Below are positions 33,199 through 41,048 of a stretch of 64,000 bases of DNA, piece after piece. Source of the DNA: DASSJF01 sp035280345 (GTDB lineage: Bacteria; Sysuimicrobiota; Sysuimicrobiia; Sysuimicrobiales; Segetimicrobiaceae); the NCBI GenBank assembly GCA_035280345.1, contig DATEGA010000074.1, positions 18,254-82,253 of the forward strand, in the 5' to 3' direction. Every line of letters starts with the position of its first letter. The stretch's first letter is position 1. The notes beneath the pieces were generated by a model. It was not told where the DNA came from. It ran no database searches and worked only from the letters and a program-made list of their open reading frames with translations. A program made the translations under genes and the position numbers.

Positions 33199-34301
33199 AC
33201 GGCGGTCTAGTTCGGGCGATGGTCGCGGAAGGGTGCGATGCGTTCCTGCTGTCGTCACCCGAGAACGTCCTCTACGCCTCCGGCGCGCACGTCCACACCC
33301 AGAACCTGATCCGCCGCCGCCAGGCCATGGTGATCCTGGGTCAGGCTGGCGACGGTGCCTTGATCGTGGCAGAAGTGGAACGCGGACTCGCCGCGCGGCA
33401 CAATCGTTTGTCGCAGCTTCTTGCGTACCGAGAGTTCGAACAAACGGCGATCGATGTCGCGATCCCGCTGCTGCGCAGCCTCGTCAAGCCGAGCGGAACG
33501 GTCGGCATCGAGACGGATCACCTGCCCGCGGGCGATTACGAACGGCTCCGCAAGGCGATTTGCACAGCTCGCGTGGTCGGCATCGACGAACCTTTGCGGA
33601 AACTGCGCTCGCTGAAGTCCCCTGCCGAAATCGACCTGTATGCGCGCGGTGCCCGGGCCCTGGATCAGGCGGTCAGCGCCGCGGTCGCAGCCTGCCAAAC
33701 AGGCACGCGTGAAGAACAACTTGCCGCCTCCGTCGTCTCGAACCTGTACGCGATTGCGGGATCCGAGGTACAGACGGCGGTCGGCCTCGTCGCCAGCGGG
33801 CGCAACCTGCTGACCACGCATCATGTCGCGGACGCCACTCCGATCGAACCGGGCACGGTCGCCCGCGTAGGCTGCCGCGCCACGCTGGGCGCCTACCACA
33901 TTCTCGTCGCCAGAACAGCGTTCGCGGCGCCGCGGCTGCACGAGTTGGTCTGTTTCTATGAGAGGCTCGCAGCGGCACGCGACGATCTGGTCGACTCGGT
34001 TCGTCCGGGCGCCAGGGGCGACGACGTTTATCAGCGCGCCGCACAGTTCCGAAAGTCTGTCGGATTGGAACTGCGAACGGCGCATGTCGGCCACGGCATC
34101 GGGCTAGAGTATCAGGAGCCGCCGCGCCTCCGGCGGGGTTCGACAGACGAAATCGCGTCCGACATGGTGCTGATCCTGGTGACGGTCGCGGCGGTACCAA
34201 ACATCGGGAACCTATATCTCGAGGATATCGCCGCGACGAAAGAGTCGTCGACGCGGTTGTTGAGTGACTACGCGCCGCGGGCGGCCCTGACCATTGAATA
34301 G
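33195..34301 (+). CDS. M24 (Xaa-Pro aminopeptidase/creatinase-fold) protein lacking the metal-binding aspartates
   Basis: A 368-residue protein with an N-terminal creatinase-type domain (CDAFLLSSPENVLYASGAHV) and a pita-bread domain from about residue 150 (LKSPAEIDLYARGARALDQAV). In M24 peptidases the first two metal ligands lie in an LDLG..dGY.SDiTRT pattern. Here the matching stretch reads ARVGCRATLGAYHILVARTA, so both aspartates are replaced (Gly and Leu). The His motif is kept (GHGIGLEYQEPP), as is the late Glu (LEDIAAT). It may work without metals, as creatinase does, or bind without catalysis. ATG 33195 overlaps the permease stop (ATGA), so it belongs to the Pot-type operon and presumably handles its ligand. 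Confidence 0.82.
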   Translation: MNGGLVRAMVAEGCDAFLLSSPENVLYASGAHVHTQNLIRRRQAMVILGQAGDGALIVAEVERGLAARHNRLSQLLAYREFEQTAIDVAIPLLRSLVKPSGTVGIETDHLPAGDYERLRKAICTARVVGIDEPLRKLRSLKSPAEIDLYARGARALDQAVSAAVAACQTGTREEQLAASVVSNLYAIAGSEVQTAVGLVASGRNLLTTHHVADATPIEPGTVARVGCRATLGAYHILVARTAFAAPRLHELVCFYERLAAARDDLVDSVRPGARGDDVYQRAAQFRKSVGLELRTAHVGHGIGLEYQEPPRLRRGSTDEIASDMVLILVTVAAVPNIGNLYLEDIAATKESSTRLLSDYAPRAALTIE

Positions 34302-34340
34302 CGGCCGTCGGCTCCGGCCCGAGATCGGCTCAACCACCCT

Positions 34341-34620
34341 GCACCACCGGCGGCCGACGCCTCGCGCGAGACAAGGCCGTGGTGCGCGACATCGGCTGCA
34401 GCGTGGACGGCTACAACTCGGTTCTTGCGCGCACGCTGCTCCTAGGTAGCCCGCCCGACGAGTTCCGCACGATCTATCCCATCGTCGGCGAAGCACAGGC
34501 CGAGGCGATCAAACCCGAACGCACCGACAAGGAGATTCATGCGTCGCTCTCAACTATATCCCGCGCCACGGCTTCGGAAGCGGGCAGGACGCTCACGACC
34601 CTGTACCTGCGGGCTCCCGT
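34341..34620 (+). pseudogene. Broken M24 metallopeptidase fragment (frameshifted, both ends missing)
   Basis: A second M24-type sequence begins without a start or N-terminal domain. The frame through 34379 reads ARDKAVVRDIGCSVDGYNSV then LARTLLLGSPPDEFRTIYPI, which is the first metal-ligand region of a peptidase (Asp kept in RDIG, second Asp changed to Val). Near 34545 the match moves to another frame, LNYIPRHGFGSGQDAHDPVP, then stops. The later His and Glu ligand regions are absent. It lies 40 bases after the intact M24-like gene on the same strand and overlaps the 3' end of the convergent Gfo/Idh gene. It is best read as the decayed remains of a tandem neighbour that was once a more canonical peptidase. 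Confidence 0.65.
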
Positions 34621-35600
34621 TGAATAAGTTCTGGCCGGCCGCTGCGCAGCGAACGCAACACGGCCTCGATTACCGTCAGATTGGACACCGCGTCCTCTGG
34701 TGAGTACGGGACCGACGCGCCAGAGCGAACAGCATCGGCGAACCCCTCGACCATTCGCTGCGTCTGATTGACACCCGGCACGACTCTTCGGCTCTGCTCG
34801 GCGCCGCGAAAGTCGTAGAATTCAGCGTCGGCGGTCCCGGGCAAGAAGGCTTTCGGGATCAAAAACCGGCCATCGGTCCCGACGATCTCGACCTCTTCCC
34901 GCCGCATGATGCGCAGGCCGCAATCGACGACCGCGGTTCGATGGGTATCGAACCGCAGGAGCGCAACGACCGCCTCGTCGACCCCGTGGCTGCCGATTCC
35001 CCCCCACGCGAAAACTTCGACCGGCTCGCCTAGCACCATCCGGCTGGCGTTGATACAGTAGCAGCCGACATCGTACAGAGATCCCCCGCCAAGGTCAGAC
35101 CGGAAGCGAATGTTTGTCCCAGGTTCCCGAACGGCGAATGTAAACGCCGCGCGCACGAGCCGCAGATCACCGATGGTGCCGGATGCGGCCAGCTCAGCAA
35201 CCTGCAAAGTCCGCGGGTGAAACCGGTACATAAACGCTTCCATTAACTGAACCCCGTGCGCCCGGCAGGCCGCGATCATCTCGCGGGCCTCGAGCGCGGT
35301 CAGAGCGAGCGGCTTCTCGCAGAGGACGTGCTTCCCGGCCGCGGCGCTGCGCACCGTCCACTCTCGGTGCAGCGCGTTGGGCAGCGGGATATAGACCGCG
35401 TCGATCTCGGGGTCGGCGAGGAGCGCTTCGTACGACCCATGCGCACGCACGCCGAGACGCTCTGCCGCTTCACCGGCGCGGTCCGGCGTTCGGCTCGCGA
35501 TGGCGACCAACTCGGCGCCGCGCGCACTCTGGATCGCCGGGATGACGGTTCGGACGGCGATATTGGCGACGCCCAACACGCCCCATCGGATCGGCTTCAT
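34593..35600 (-). CDS. Gfo/Idh/MocA family oxidoreductase
   Basis: Last gene of the leftward operon that starts at 43517. The 335-residue protein starts at ATG 35600 (MKPIRWGVLGVANIAVRTVI), so its Rossmann motif is GVANIA rather than the usual GaGg. It continues with YIPLPNALHREWTVRSAAAG and KHVLCEKPLALTALEA, then LYDVGCYCINASRMVLGEPV in the second domain. These are traits of the trans-dihydrodiol/xylose dehydrogenase-like branch. A longer open frame upstream enters the RraA-like gene and is not used. It follows that gene by 25 bases. It probably oxidises a sugar-derived intermediate; substrate unknown. Confidence 0.9.
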   Translation of the reverse strand: MKPIRWGVLGVANIAVRTVIPAIQSARGAELVAIASRTPDRAGEAAERLGVRAHGSYEALLADPEIDAVYIPLPNALHREWTVRSAAAGKHVLCEKPLALTALEAREMIAACRAHGVQLMEAFMYRFHPRTLQVAELAASGTIGDLRLVRAAFTFAVREPGTNIRFRSDLGGGSLYDVGCYCINASRMVLGEPVEVFAWGGIGSHGVDEAVVALLRFDTHRTAVVDCGLRIMRREEVEIVGTDGRFLIPKAFLPGTADAEFYDFRGAEQSRRVVPGVNQTQRMVEGFADAVRSGASVPYSPEDAVSNLTVIEAVLRSLRSGRPELIQREPAGTGS

Positions 35601-35625
35601 GGCTGCCGCATCATCACCCCTGACT

Positions 35626-36351
35626 CTATTTGGCTCGCGTCCGCCGCCACTCCAGGAACTTCTTCTCTGTCTCGGCGCCCATCGGGTAGAGGCCGTCGAG
35701 GGGGGCCCCGCGGGCGAGCATGAGCCGAATGTATTCCTCACGATCTTCGTGCATCAGTACGTCTTCGACGATCTCCTCGACCATCGCGGACGGGATCACG
35801 ACCACGCCGTCGGCATCCCCAAGCATGATGTCGCCGGGGCAGACCAGCACCCCGGCGCACCCGATCGGCACGTTATAGTCCACGTTAAACACCGAGCCGC
35901 CCGGGCTCGCGCTCCCGCGGCAGAAGATCGGGATATTCTTCTCGGCCATGTGCGGCGAGTCGCGCACGCACATGTCGGACACGATCCCCGTGGCGCCCTT
36001 CATCTTGATGCGTAGGGTAAGGAGGTCGCCAAACAATCCCTCGTTCGTCGCACCTCGGCCGTCGAGCACGACCACGTCGCCTGGCTTGATCGCCTCAATG
36101 GCGTCGTCCGGGTGCCCCGGAAACAGTGTCCCCTTGACGTAGGCGATGGATTGGAGATCGTCGCGGCCCGGCACGCTCCGGATGGTGAGCGCCGGCCCCG
36201 CGACCCGCATGCCCGGAAACAGCGGCTTCAGGCGGATCCAGATGTTCTTGATGCCCCTGCGCCGGAAGATCGTCGTCAGCGTCGCCGTACTCGCCCGGCT
36301 GAGGGTCCGGATTGTCTCTTCGCTCGGGCGCTCGAAATCCGGTCCGTGCAT
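35626..36351 (-). CDS. RraA-like protein / 4-hydroxy-4-methyl-2-oxoglutarate aldolase family
   Basis: A 241-residue cytoplasmic protein starting at ATG 36351 after GAAGGAG. The family's active-site region is intact: GDVVVLDGRGATNEGLFGDL, then GATGIVSDMCVRDSPHM, where Arg and Asp bind pyruvate and the divalent metal. VGCAGVLVCPGDIMLGDADG-like (here IGCAGVLVCPGDIMLGDADG) and VVVIPSAMVEEI follow, as in HMG/CHA aldolases that cleave 4-hydroxy-2-oxo acids or decarboxylate oxaloacetate. True RraA regulators of RNase E are shorter and lack the catalytic pair, so an aldolase is favoured. In this operon it could release pyruvate from a 2-oxo acid formed by the enolase-superfamily enzyme at 38964. Confidence 0.88.
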   Translation of the reverse strand: MHGPDFERPSEETIRTLSRASTATLTTIFRRRGIKNIWIRLKPLFPGMRVAGPALTIRSVPGRDDLQSIAYVKGTLFPGHPDDAIEAIKPGDVVVLDGRGATNEGLFGDLLTLRIKMKGATGIVSDMCVRDSPHMAEKNIPIFCRGSASPGGSVFNVDYNVPIGCAGVLVCPGDIMLGDADGVVVIPSAMVEEIVEDVLMHEDREEYIRLMLARGAPLDGLYPMGAETEKKFLEWRRTRAK

Positions 36352-36376
36352 CTTCGATTCTCCTTCGGGTTCGCGG

Positions 36377-37420
36377 TTAGTCGCAGGCCGAGAGCTGTTC
36401 GGCGATTGCGGACGAGTACAGAAACGCATTGGGCGCGCCGCCGGTGTGAAGAAACACCACCGCATCCCCCAGCCCGATCACGCCTCGTCGGATTGAGTCC
36501 ACCAACCCCGCCCATCCTTTGCCGGTGTAAACGGGGTCCAGCAAGATGCCCTCAGCGCGGGCCGCCTGCACAATCGCGTCCAGGGCGGCGGGCGTCGGGA
36601 CGCCGTATCCCGGACCGATATAGCCGTCTGTCACATCCACCTCTTCGTCGGGCACCGAGACGGAGCTCCCGAGAAGTTCGGCCGCGTGCCGCATCTTCTC
36701 GATGATCCGGCGGCGATGTTCCTCCGCGGGCGCGTTGACGGACACGCCCAGCACATGGCAGCTCAACCCCGCCATGCGCAGGCCGAGCAGCAGCCCGGCA
36801 TGCGTCCCTCCCGATCCGACCGCCAGCACAACGTGCTCGCAGCGTTCGCGCATCCCGCGGATCTGCCCCGCGAGTTCCGCCGCGCCGTGCACGTACCCGA
36901 CGGCGCTCAAGGGACCGGAAAACGTGCCGAGGTGGATTGGGTACGGACATCCGCCGCGCCGGCGTACTTCGTCCTCGATCTCGCGCATGCGGACGAAGGT
37001 CGACTCCGCGTACGGATCGTCCGTCTGCAAGAAGCGCACGTCGGCCCCGAACAGACGCATGAGCAGCAGATTCCCCGCGAGCGGCGCGTCCGGAGCGCCG
37101 CGCACGAGCAAGATGGCCTTCATGCCGACGCGCGCGGTGGCCGCGGCGGTGAGCCTGAGGAAGTTCGATTGGAGTCCGGCGGTGGTGATGATGGTGTCGG
37201 CCCCGCGGGCCCGGGCGTCGCCCAGCAGGAACTCGAGTTTTCGGACCTTGTTGCCGCCCAACCCCAGACCCGTCAAATCGTCCCGCTTTACTAACAATCG
37301 TCGGACGCCCAGTTCGAGGGCCAGCCGCGGCGCGTCGTCCAGCGGCGTCGGAAGCGTCGCGAGCGCGATGCGCGGGAACTGTTTGATGGCGCCGGTCGCA
37401 GCAATGGGGTGGTCACGCAT
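36377..37420 (-). CDS. PLP-dependent D-cysteine desulfhydrase / ACC deaminase family enzyme
   Basis: Fold-type II PLP enzyme, 347 residues from ATG 37420 (AAGGGG upstream). The PLP lysine lies in LGGNKVRKLEFLL (Lys58), the cofactor phosphate loop in VLAVGSGGTHAGLLLG, and TTAGLQSNFLRLTAAATARV shows the substrate-loop region; in ACC deaminase and D-cysteine desulfhydrase this is usually QSNH.R, so the Phe-Leu is a difference. The family eliminates ammonia from D-cysteine, ACC or related D-amino acids. It overlaps the 3' end of the MmgE/PrpD gene by 8 bases and precedes the RraA-like gene by 25, so it is a core step of this operon. Specific substrate not assignable. Confidence 0.87.
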   Translation of the reverse strand: MRDHPIAATGAIKQFPRIALATLPTPLDDAPRLALELGVRRLLVKRDDLTGLGLGGNKVRKLEFLLGDARARGADTIITTAGLQSNFLRLTAAATARVGMKAILLVRGAPDAPLAGNLLLMRLFGADVRFLQTDDPYAESTFVRMREIEDEVRRRGGCPYPIHLGTFSGPLSAVGYVHGAAELAGQIRGMRERCEHVVLAVGSGGTHAGLLLGLRMAGLSCHVLGVSVNAPAEEHRRRIIEKMRHAAELLGSSVSVPDEEVDVTDGYIGPGYGVPTPAALDAIVQAARAEGILLDPVYTGKGWAGLVDSIRRGVIGLGDAVVFLHTGGAPNAFLYSSAIAEQLSACD

Positions 37421-38915
37421 GCGAGGCCCCTTCTCGTTGCGGATTTGCGCCCGAGCGAGACGGCGCCCCTGCGCCGCGGAGCAGCCGGAGCAACGGCTCG
37501 AGATCCGGCAGACGATCGAAGTCGTTGAGCACAAGATGCACGACCTCGTTTCGCCGGTCCTCGGGCAGCAGTGGTCTGGTCATCTCCATGAACTTGTCGA
37601 TAAGGTCCGGTGTCGCGTAATACATCTCCCGCGGCGCCCACATGTCGCCGTACGAGTACTCCGTCGAGCGCCGAAACGTCCGTCCCCGAGCCCTAACCTC
37701 GACCTCCGCTGGGGCGCGCGTGAGGACTTCGGCGATCGACGGCCCCGTCCATGAACGATACGTGATTTCGGTCGTCTGAGGATTACCTTCGATGCGAACC
37801 TTCCGCATGATTCCGAGGAATGCCGGATCGTCAAGGAGGCGTAAATCGGCCCATCGCGGACCACGTGGGACCCCCGTCAAGGCAAGCGCCACACCGAACT
37901 CGGCGCTCATGTGCGCTCCCTCCGGCGTTGTCGGCGGCTCGCCGGCGTACGGCCGGTCGGCACCTGCCGGCGCATGCATGCGCAGGATGACCTCCTCGAT
38001 GTCGCCCGCGGACAGCCTCTCGTCGCGGCGGAGGGCGGACAAAAGCCACACGTGAGGCCGGTACAAGTTGCAGAGCGGCTCGGACTTGTAATTGAGCCAG
38101 CGAATGCTGTCCCAATCGGACCCCAGTCCCCGCAGGAGATACTCCGGCTCGAAGCGGTCGCTGCCCCAATACTGCGCGAACCCTTCCCGTGAATCGAGCA
38201 CGCTGGTGTCGGCCGTATAGCCCTTGGCCGCCAGCAACGCGGCCGTCGCGCCTGCCTGAGCCGTCCATCCCATCGGCGCGTATTTGACCATGGAGAACGG
38301 CGTCGCGCGAAGCCATTGGAGCACACTCGGGACGGGCGCATAGTAGGCGGCCAACCCAAAGGCGTGCGCCATGCGTTCGGCGTCGAGACCGCGCAATCTG
38401 CCTGCGCCGGCCGCGGCCCCGATCGCCCCGTACCCGTAGCCGCACACCGGTCCGACGACATAGCGTGTCCGGGTCCCATCGTAACCTTCGCGCATCGGCG
38501 TCATCGCGAGGGCGAGCCGGCCTGCGATTTCTAGTCCGACGATCGCTGCGTCAAGCACCTGCCGGCCGCTTGCCCCGACCGCTTCGCCGACGGCAAGTAC
38601 GGCCGGCACAATGATCGGCACGATATGCGCGACGTTCAGGAACCCGGCATCGGCGTCCAGGGCGTTTGCCAATTCCCCATTTGCGAAACTCGCGTGGTCC
38701 GCACTCACACGACGGCCGCCGCCGAGGATTGAGGCCTCCGGTGCACCTCCGAGGTCGGCGGCAAGTTCCACCGCAAGACGGCCTTTGAGGGTCGTCCATC
38801 CACCGAGAGCGCAGCCGATCGTATCGAGAATAAGACGCCTGGCCTCAGGGACGATATCGTCCGGAATCCCCGCGATCTCGGACGCGAACGCCGCCAGCGT
38901 CTGTGTGGTGCTCAT
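37413..38915 (-). CDS. MmgE/PrpD family protein
   Basis: A 500-residue member of the MmgE/PrpD family, which includes 2-methylcitrate dehydratase, cis-aconitate decarboxylase and iminodisuccinate epimerase. ATG 38915 opens MSTTQTLAAFASEIAGIPDD, followed by LILDTIGCALGGWTTLKGRL, DHASFANGELANALDADAGF and GLEIAGRLALAMTP, all standard for the N-terminal helical domain. The C-terminal lid-like domain includes LGSDWDSIRWLNYKSEPLCN, with the conserved K.yp.C-like pattern. No other propionate-cycle genes (PrpB, PrpC) are present, so methylcitrate use is unlikely. Next to a PLP lyase, an epimerase or dehydratase acting on an amino or hydroxy acid is more plausible. Overlaps the next gene by 8 bases. 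Confidence 0.88.
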   Translation of the reverse strand: MSTTQTLAAFASEIAGIPDDIVPEARRLILDTIGCALGGWTTLKGRLAVELAADLGGAPEASILGGGRRVSADHASFANGELANALDADAGFLNVAHIVPIIVPAVLAVGEAVGASGRQVLDAAIVGLEIAGRLALAMTPMREGYDGTRTRYVVGPVCGYGYGAIGAAAGAGRLRGLDAERMAHAFGLAAYYAPVPSVLQWLRATPFSMVKYAPMGWTAQAGATAALLAAKGYTADTSVLDSREGFAQYWGSDRFEPEYLLRGLGSDWDSIRWLNYKSEPLCNLYRPHVWLLSALRRDERLSAGDIEEVILRMHAPAGADRPYAGEPPTTPEGAHMSAEFGVALALTGVPRGPRWADLRLLDDPAFLGIMRKVRIEGNPQTTEITYRSWTGPSIAEVLTRAPAEVEVRARGRTFRRSTEYSYGDMWAPREMYYATPDLIDKFMEMTRPLLPEDRRNEVVHLVLNDFDRLPDLEPLLRLLRGAGAPSRSGANPQREGASHA

Positions 38916-38963
38916 CGCCTCACCTCGACCACCGCGTCACGCGCCCGCGCCGGCGGCTCGTCT

Positions 38964-40133
38964 TCACCATATGCGCGGCGGCTCCCACTCGACGACGCCG
39001 GGCCCGGCCCAAAACCAGCAGGGCCCCTCGTTGTCGAACCGGCGCGCGTACTCACGAACGAGTCCTTCGTCGAGATCAACCCCAAGCCCCGGCGCCTCTG
39101 GTACGCCGGCAGATCCATCCTCGAGCGAAAATGGCGTCCGGACGACGTCTCCGTCCAGCAGGTGGAGTACCGTTTGATTCGCGTGCACCATCGAGGGCGT
39201 CGCCGCGGCGAGGTGCACGATCGCGGCCGTGGCAATCCCTAGTTCGCCAGTGCTGCGCATCCAGAACCCGAGACCCAACGAGGCCGCCGCCGCTGCGGCC
39301 TCTCTTGCGGAGTCGAGGCCGCCTTCCGACGGCAGGTCGAACACGATGTTGTCCGCGGCGCGAAGACGCGCCACGGCCGTCGCATCGGCACAGTGGGTGG
39401 AAAGCGGGATGGATGTTTCCTTCCTGATGTCGGCCAGCGGCGCAAGCCCGCGGCAGGGTTCCTCGACATTCGCCAGGCCGTACGGCTCGAGCGCGTCAAG
39501 GGTCCGGATCGCCGTTCGGGGAGACCAGCCGCCGTTTGCATCGATGCGGATCGCGGTGCCGGATCCGATGCGTTCGCGCAGCCGCCGGATCGTGTCGACG
39601 TCGCGCTGGGGTTCATGCACGCCGACCTTGACCTCGAGGGTCTCGGCGCGCATCTTCGCCAGCACCGCCACCGCGCCGTCCGCGATGACCTCGGGAGCGG
39701 TCTCATCGGCGGGCGGGTAATAGTAGGCCGTAAAGGGCACCCGGTCGCGCACGCGGCCGCCCCACAGCTCGTGCAGCGGCCGGCCCACCGCCTTGCCGAG
39801 GACGTCGTACAGCGCCATCTCGACACCGCTGTACGCCCACGGATCGCTCTCCCACGCGCGGCCGAACGTGCCGGGCATGCCGAGCCCTGGCAGAAACCGC
39901 ATCCGCAGTTTCGCGAGATCACGTGGATCCTGCCCGACGATCGCGGGCGCCAGCACATGATCGATCACGTACTTGGACTGATAGTGCAGGGTCTCCCCCA
40001 GCCCGGTGATGCCTGTGTCCGAATGCACCTTGACGATCGTGCGCGTGACACCGCGCCCCACGCGGCCGTGCGAGCGGTGGCGGCGGTGAAACGGCACGTT
40101 TACGGTGACAGTCTCGATCGAGGCGATTTTCAC
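38964..40133 (-). CDS. Enolase-superfamily enzyme (mandelate racemase/muconate lactonizing type)
   Basis: A 389-residue MR/MLE-type enzyme that would remove an alpha proton from a carboxylate and racemise, epimerise or dehydrate it. GTG 40133 has an excellent AGCGGAGGAATGCG leader. The N-terminal capping domain runs to about residue 125; the barrel carries Lys169 (LEVKVG, with Glu where the usual KxK has its first Lys), metal ligands Asp198 (IDANGGW) and Glu224 (VEEP). At the third ligand position the sequence is IPLSTHCADATAV, a His/Cys context rather than a plain Glu or Asp. It follows the importer permease by 12 bases and begins the catabolic half of the operon. A sugar-acid or amino-acid derivative is a reasonable substrate. 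Confidence 0.88.
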   Translation of the reverse strand: MKIASIETVTVNVPFHRRHRSHGRVGRGVTRTIVKVHSDTGITGLGETLHYQSKYVIDHVLAPAIVGQDPRDLAKLRMRFLPGLGMPGTFGRAWESDPWAYSGVEMALYDVLGKAVGRPLHELWGGRVRDRVPFTAYYYPPADETAPEVIADGAVAVLAKMRAETLEVKVGVHEPQRDVDTIRRLRERIGSGTAIRIDANGGWSPRTAIRTLDALEPYGLANVEEPCRGLAPLADIRKETSIPLSTHCADATAVARLRAADNIVFDLPSEGGLDSAREAAAAAASLGLGFWMRSTGELGIATAAIVHLAAATPSMVHANQTVLHLLDGDVVRTPFSLEDGSAGVPEAPGLGVDLDEGLVREYARRFDNEGPCWFWAGPGVVEWEPPRIW

Positions 40134-40145
40134 CGCATTCCTCCG

Positions 40146-41048
40146 CTAATACCGGCCCTGCGGATCGAGATAGTCCCGCAGCGCGTCGCCGAACCATCCG
40201 ACCACCATGACCACGAACGTCAGAAACAGCCCCGGCATCGTCGCGATCCACCAGGCATTGTCAAGGTACTCCCGGCCCTCGCTGATCGTCACGCCCCACG
40301 ACGGCAGCGGCCGCGGGATACCGAGCCCGAGAAAACTAAGCGCAGCCTCGGCGAGCATCTGCGCGCCCACCTGGAGGGTCGCGACGATGATGATGGGCGT
40401 CAGCATGTTGGGCAGAATATGGCCCCAAATCACGCGGATGTGCGTCGCGCCCTGGGCGCGCGCCGCCTCGACAAACTGGCTCTCGCGCAACGCGAGCACG
40501 GAGCCGTAGGCGAGGCGCGTAAACACGGCCCAGCGGATGATCGAGAGGGTCAGAATGACGTTGAGCACCGACGGCCCGAGAATCGCGGCGATGAGAATCG
40601 CGAGCAACAGCGCCGGGAACGAGAGCTGCAGGTCGGCGAGCCGCATAATCACCGAGTCGGCCGCGCCGCGGTAGTAGCCGGCGACCAGGCCGAGGGCCGT
40701 GCCAGACGCGCCGGCGAGGACAACCGTGCTCGCGGCAACGAGCATCGAAACCCTGGCCCCGTGCACGACCTGCCCCGCGAGGTCACGGCCGAGCTGGTCC
40801 GTGCCGAGCCACGCGACCTGTCCGTTGGCAAGCCGAGTGCCCGGCGCCAAGAGATGCTGTTCGAGCCGCAGCGCCACCGGATCGTACGGCACGAGAAACG
40901 GCGCTCCCAGCCCGGCCACCGTCACCGCGGCCAGCAGCGCGCCGGTCCAGAGCAGACGCCGTCCACGCCGGGTGTGCGTCCACGGCCGCGCCGACGCATC
41001 CGTTCGTTTCCGCGATCCGCGCGGCAGCGCCGCCGCGGTGCTCATCAT
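40146..41048 (-). CDS. Peptide-type ABC transporter permease, DppC-like
   Basis: Channel subunit of the importer whose receptor is encoded at 42009-43517. ATG 41048 gives 300 residues and overlaps the dppB stop as ATGA. Markers: a long basic leader (SRKRTDASARPWTHTRRGRR), VAWLGTDQLGRDLAGQVVHG, EAA loop from about residue 190 (QFVEAARAQGATHIRVIWGH), SFLGLGIPRPLPSWGVTISE and the end GDALRDYLDPQGRY. A longer reading to 41486 overlaps dppB and is rejected. No ATPase follows; the enolase-superfamily gene starts 12 bases later. Confidence 0.93.
   Translation of the reverse strand: MMSTAAALPRGSRKRTDASARPWTHTRRGRRLLWTGALLAAVTVAGLGAPFLVPYDPVALRLEQHLLAPGTRLANGQVAWLGTDQLGRDLAGQVVHGARVSMLVAASTVVLAGASGTALGLVAGYYRGAADSVIMRLADLQLSFPALLLAILIAAILGPSVLNVILTLSIIRWAVFTRLAYGSVLALRESQFVEAARAQGATHIRVIWGHILPNMLTPIIIVATLQVGAQMLAEAALSFLGLGIPRPLPSWGVTISEGREYLDNAWWIATMPGLFLTFVVMVVGWFGDALRDYLDPQGRY

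Noticed and set aside
33195..34620. One full-length M24 gene split by a frameshift between the two M24 sequences
   Set aside because: The first gene already has the complete fold with its own GHGIG and terminal Glu regions; the second repeats the first-ligand region, so they are two copies rather than one broken gene.
37413..38915. A methylcitrate-cycle PrpD
   Set aside because: No PrpB, PrpC or AcnD-type gene is present, and the operon context is different, so only the family is assigned.
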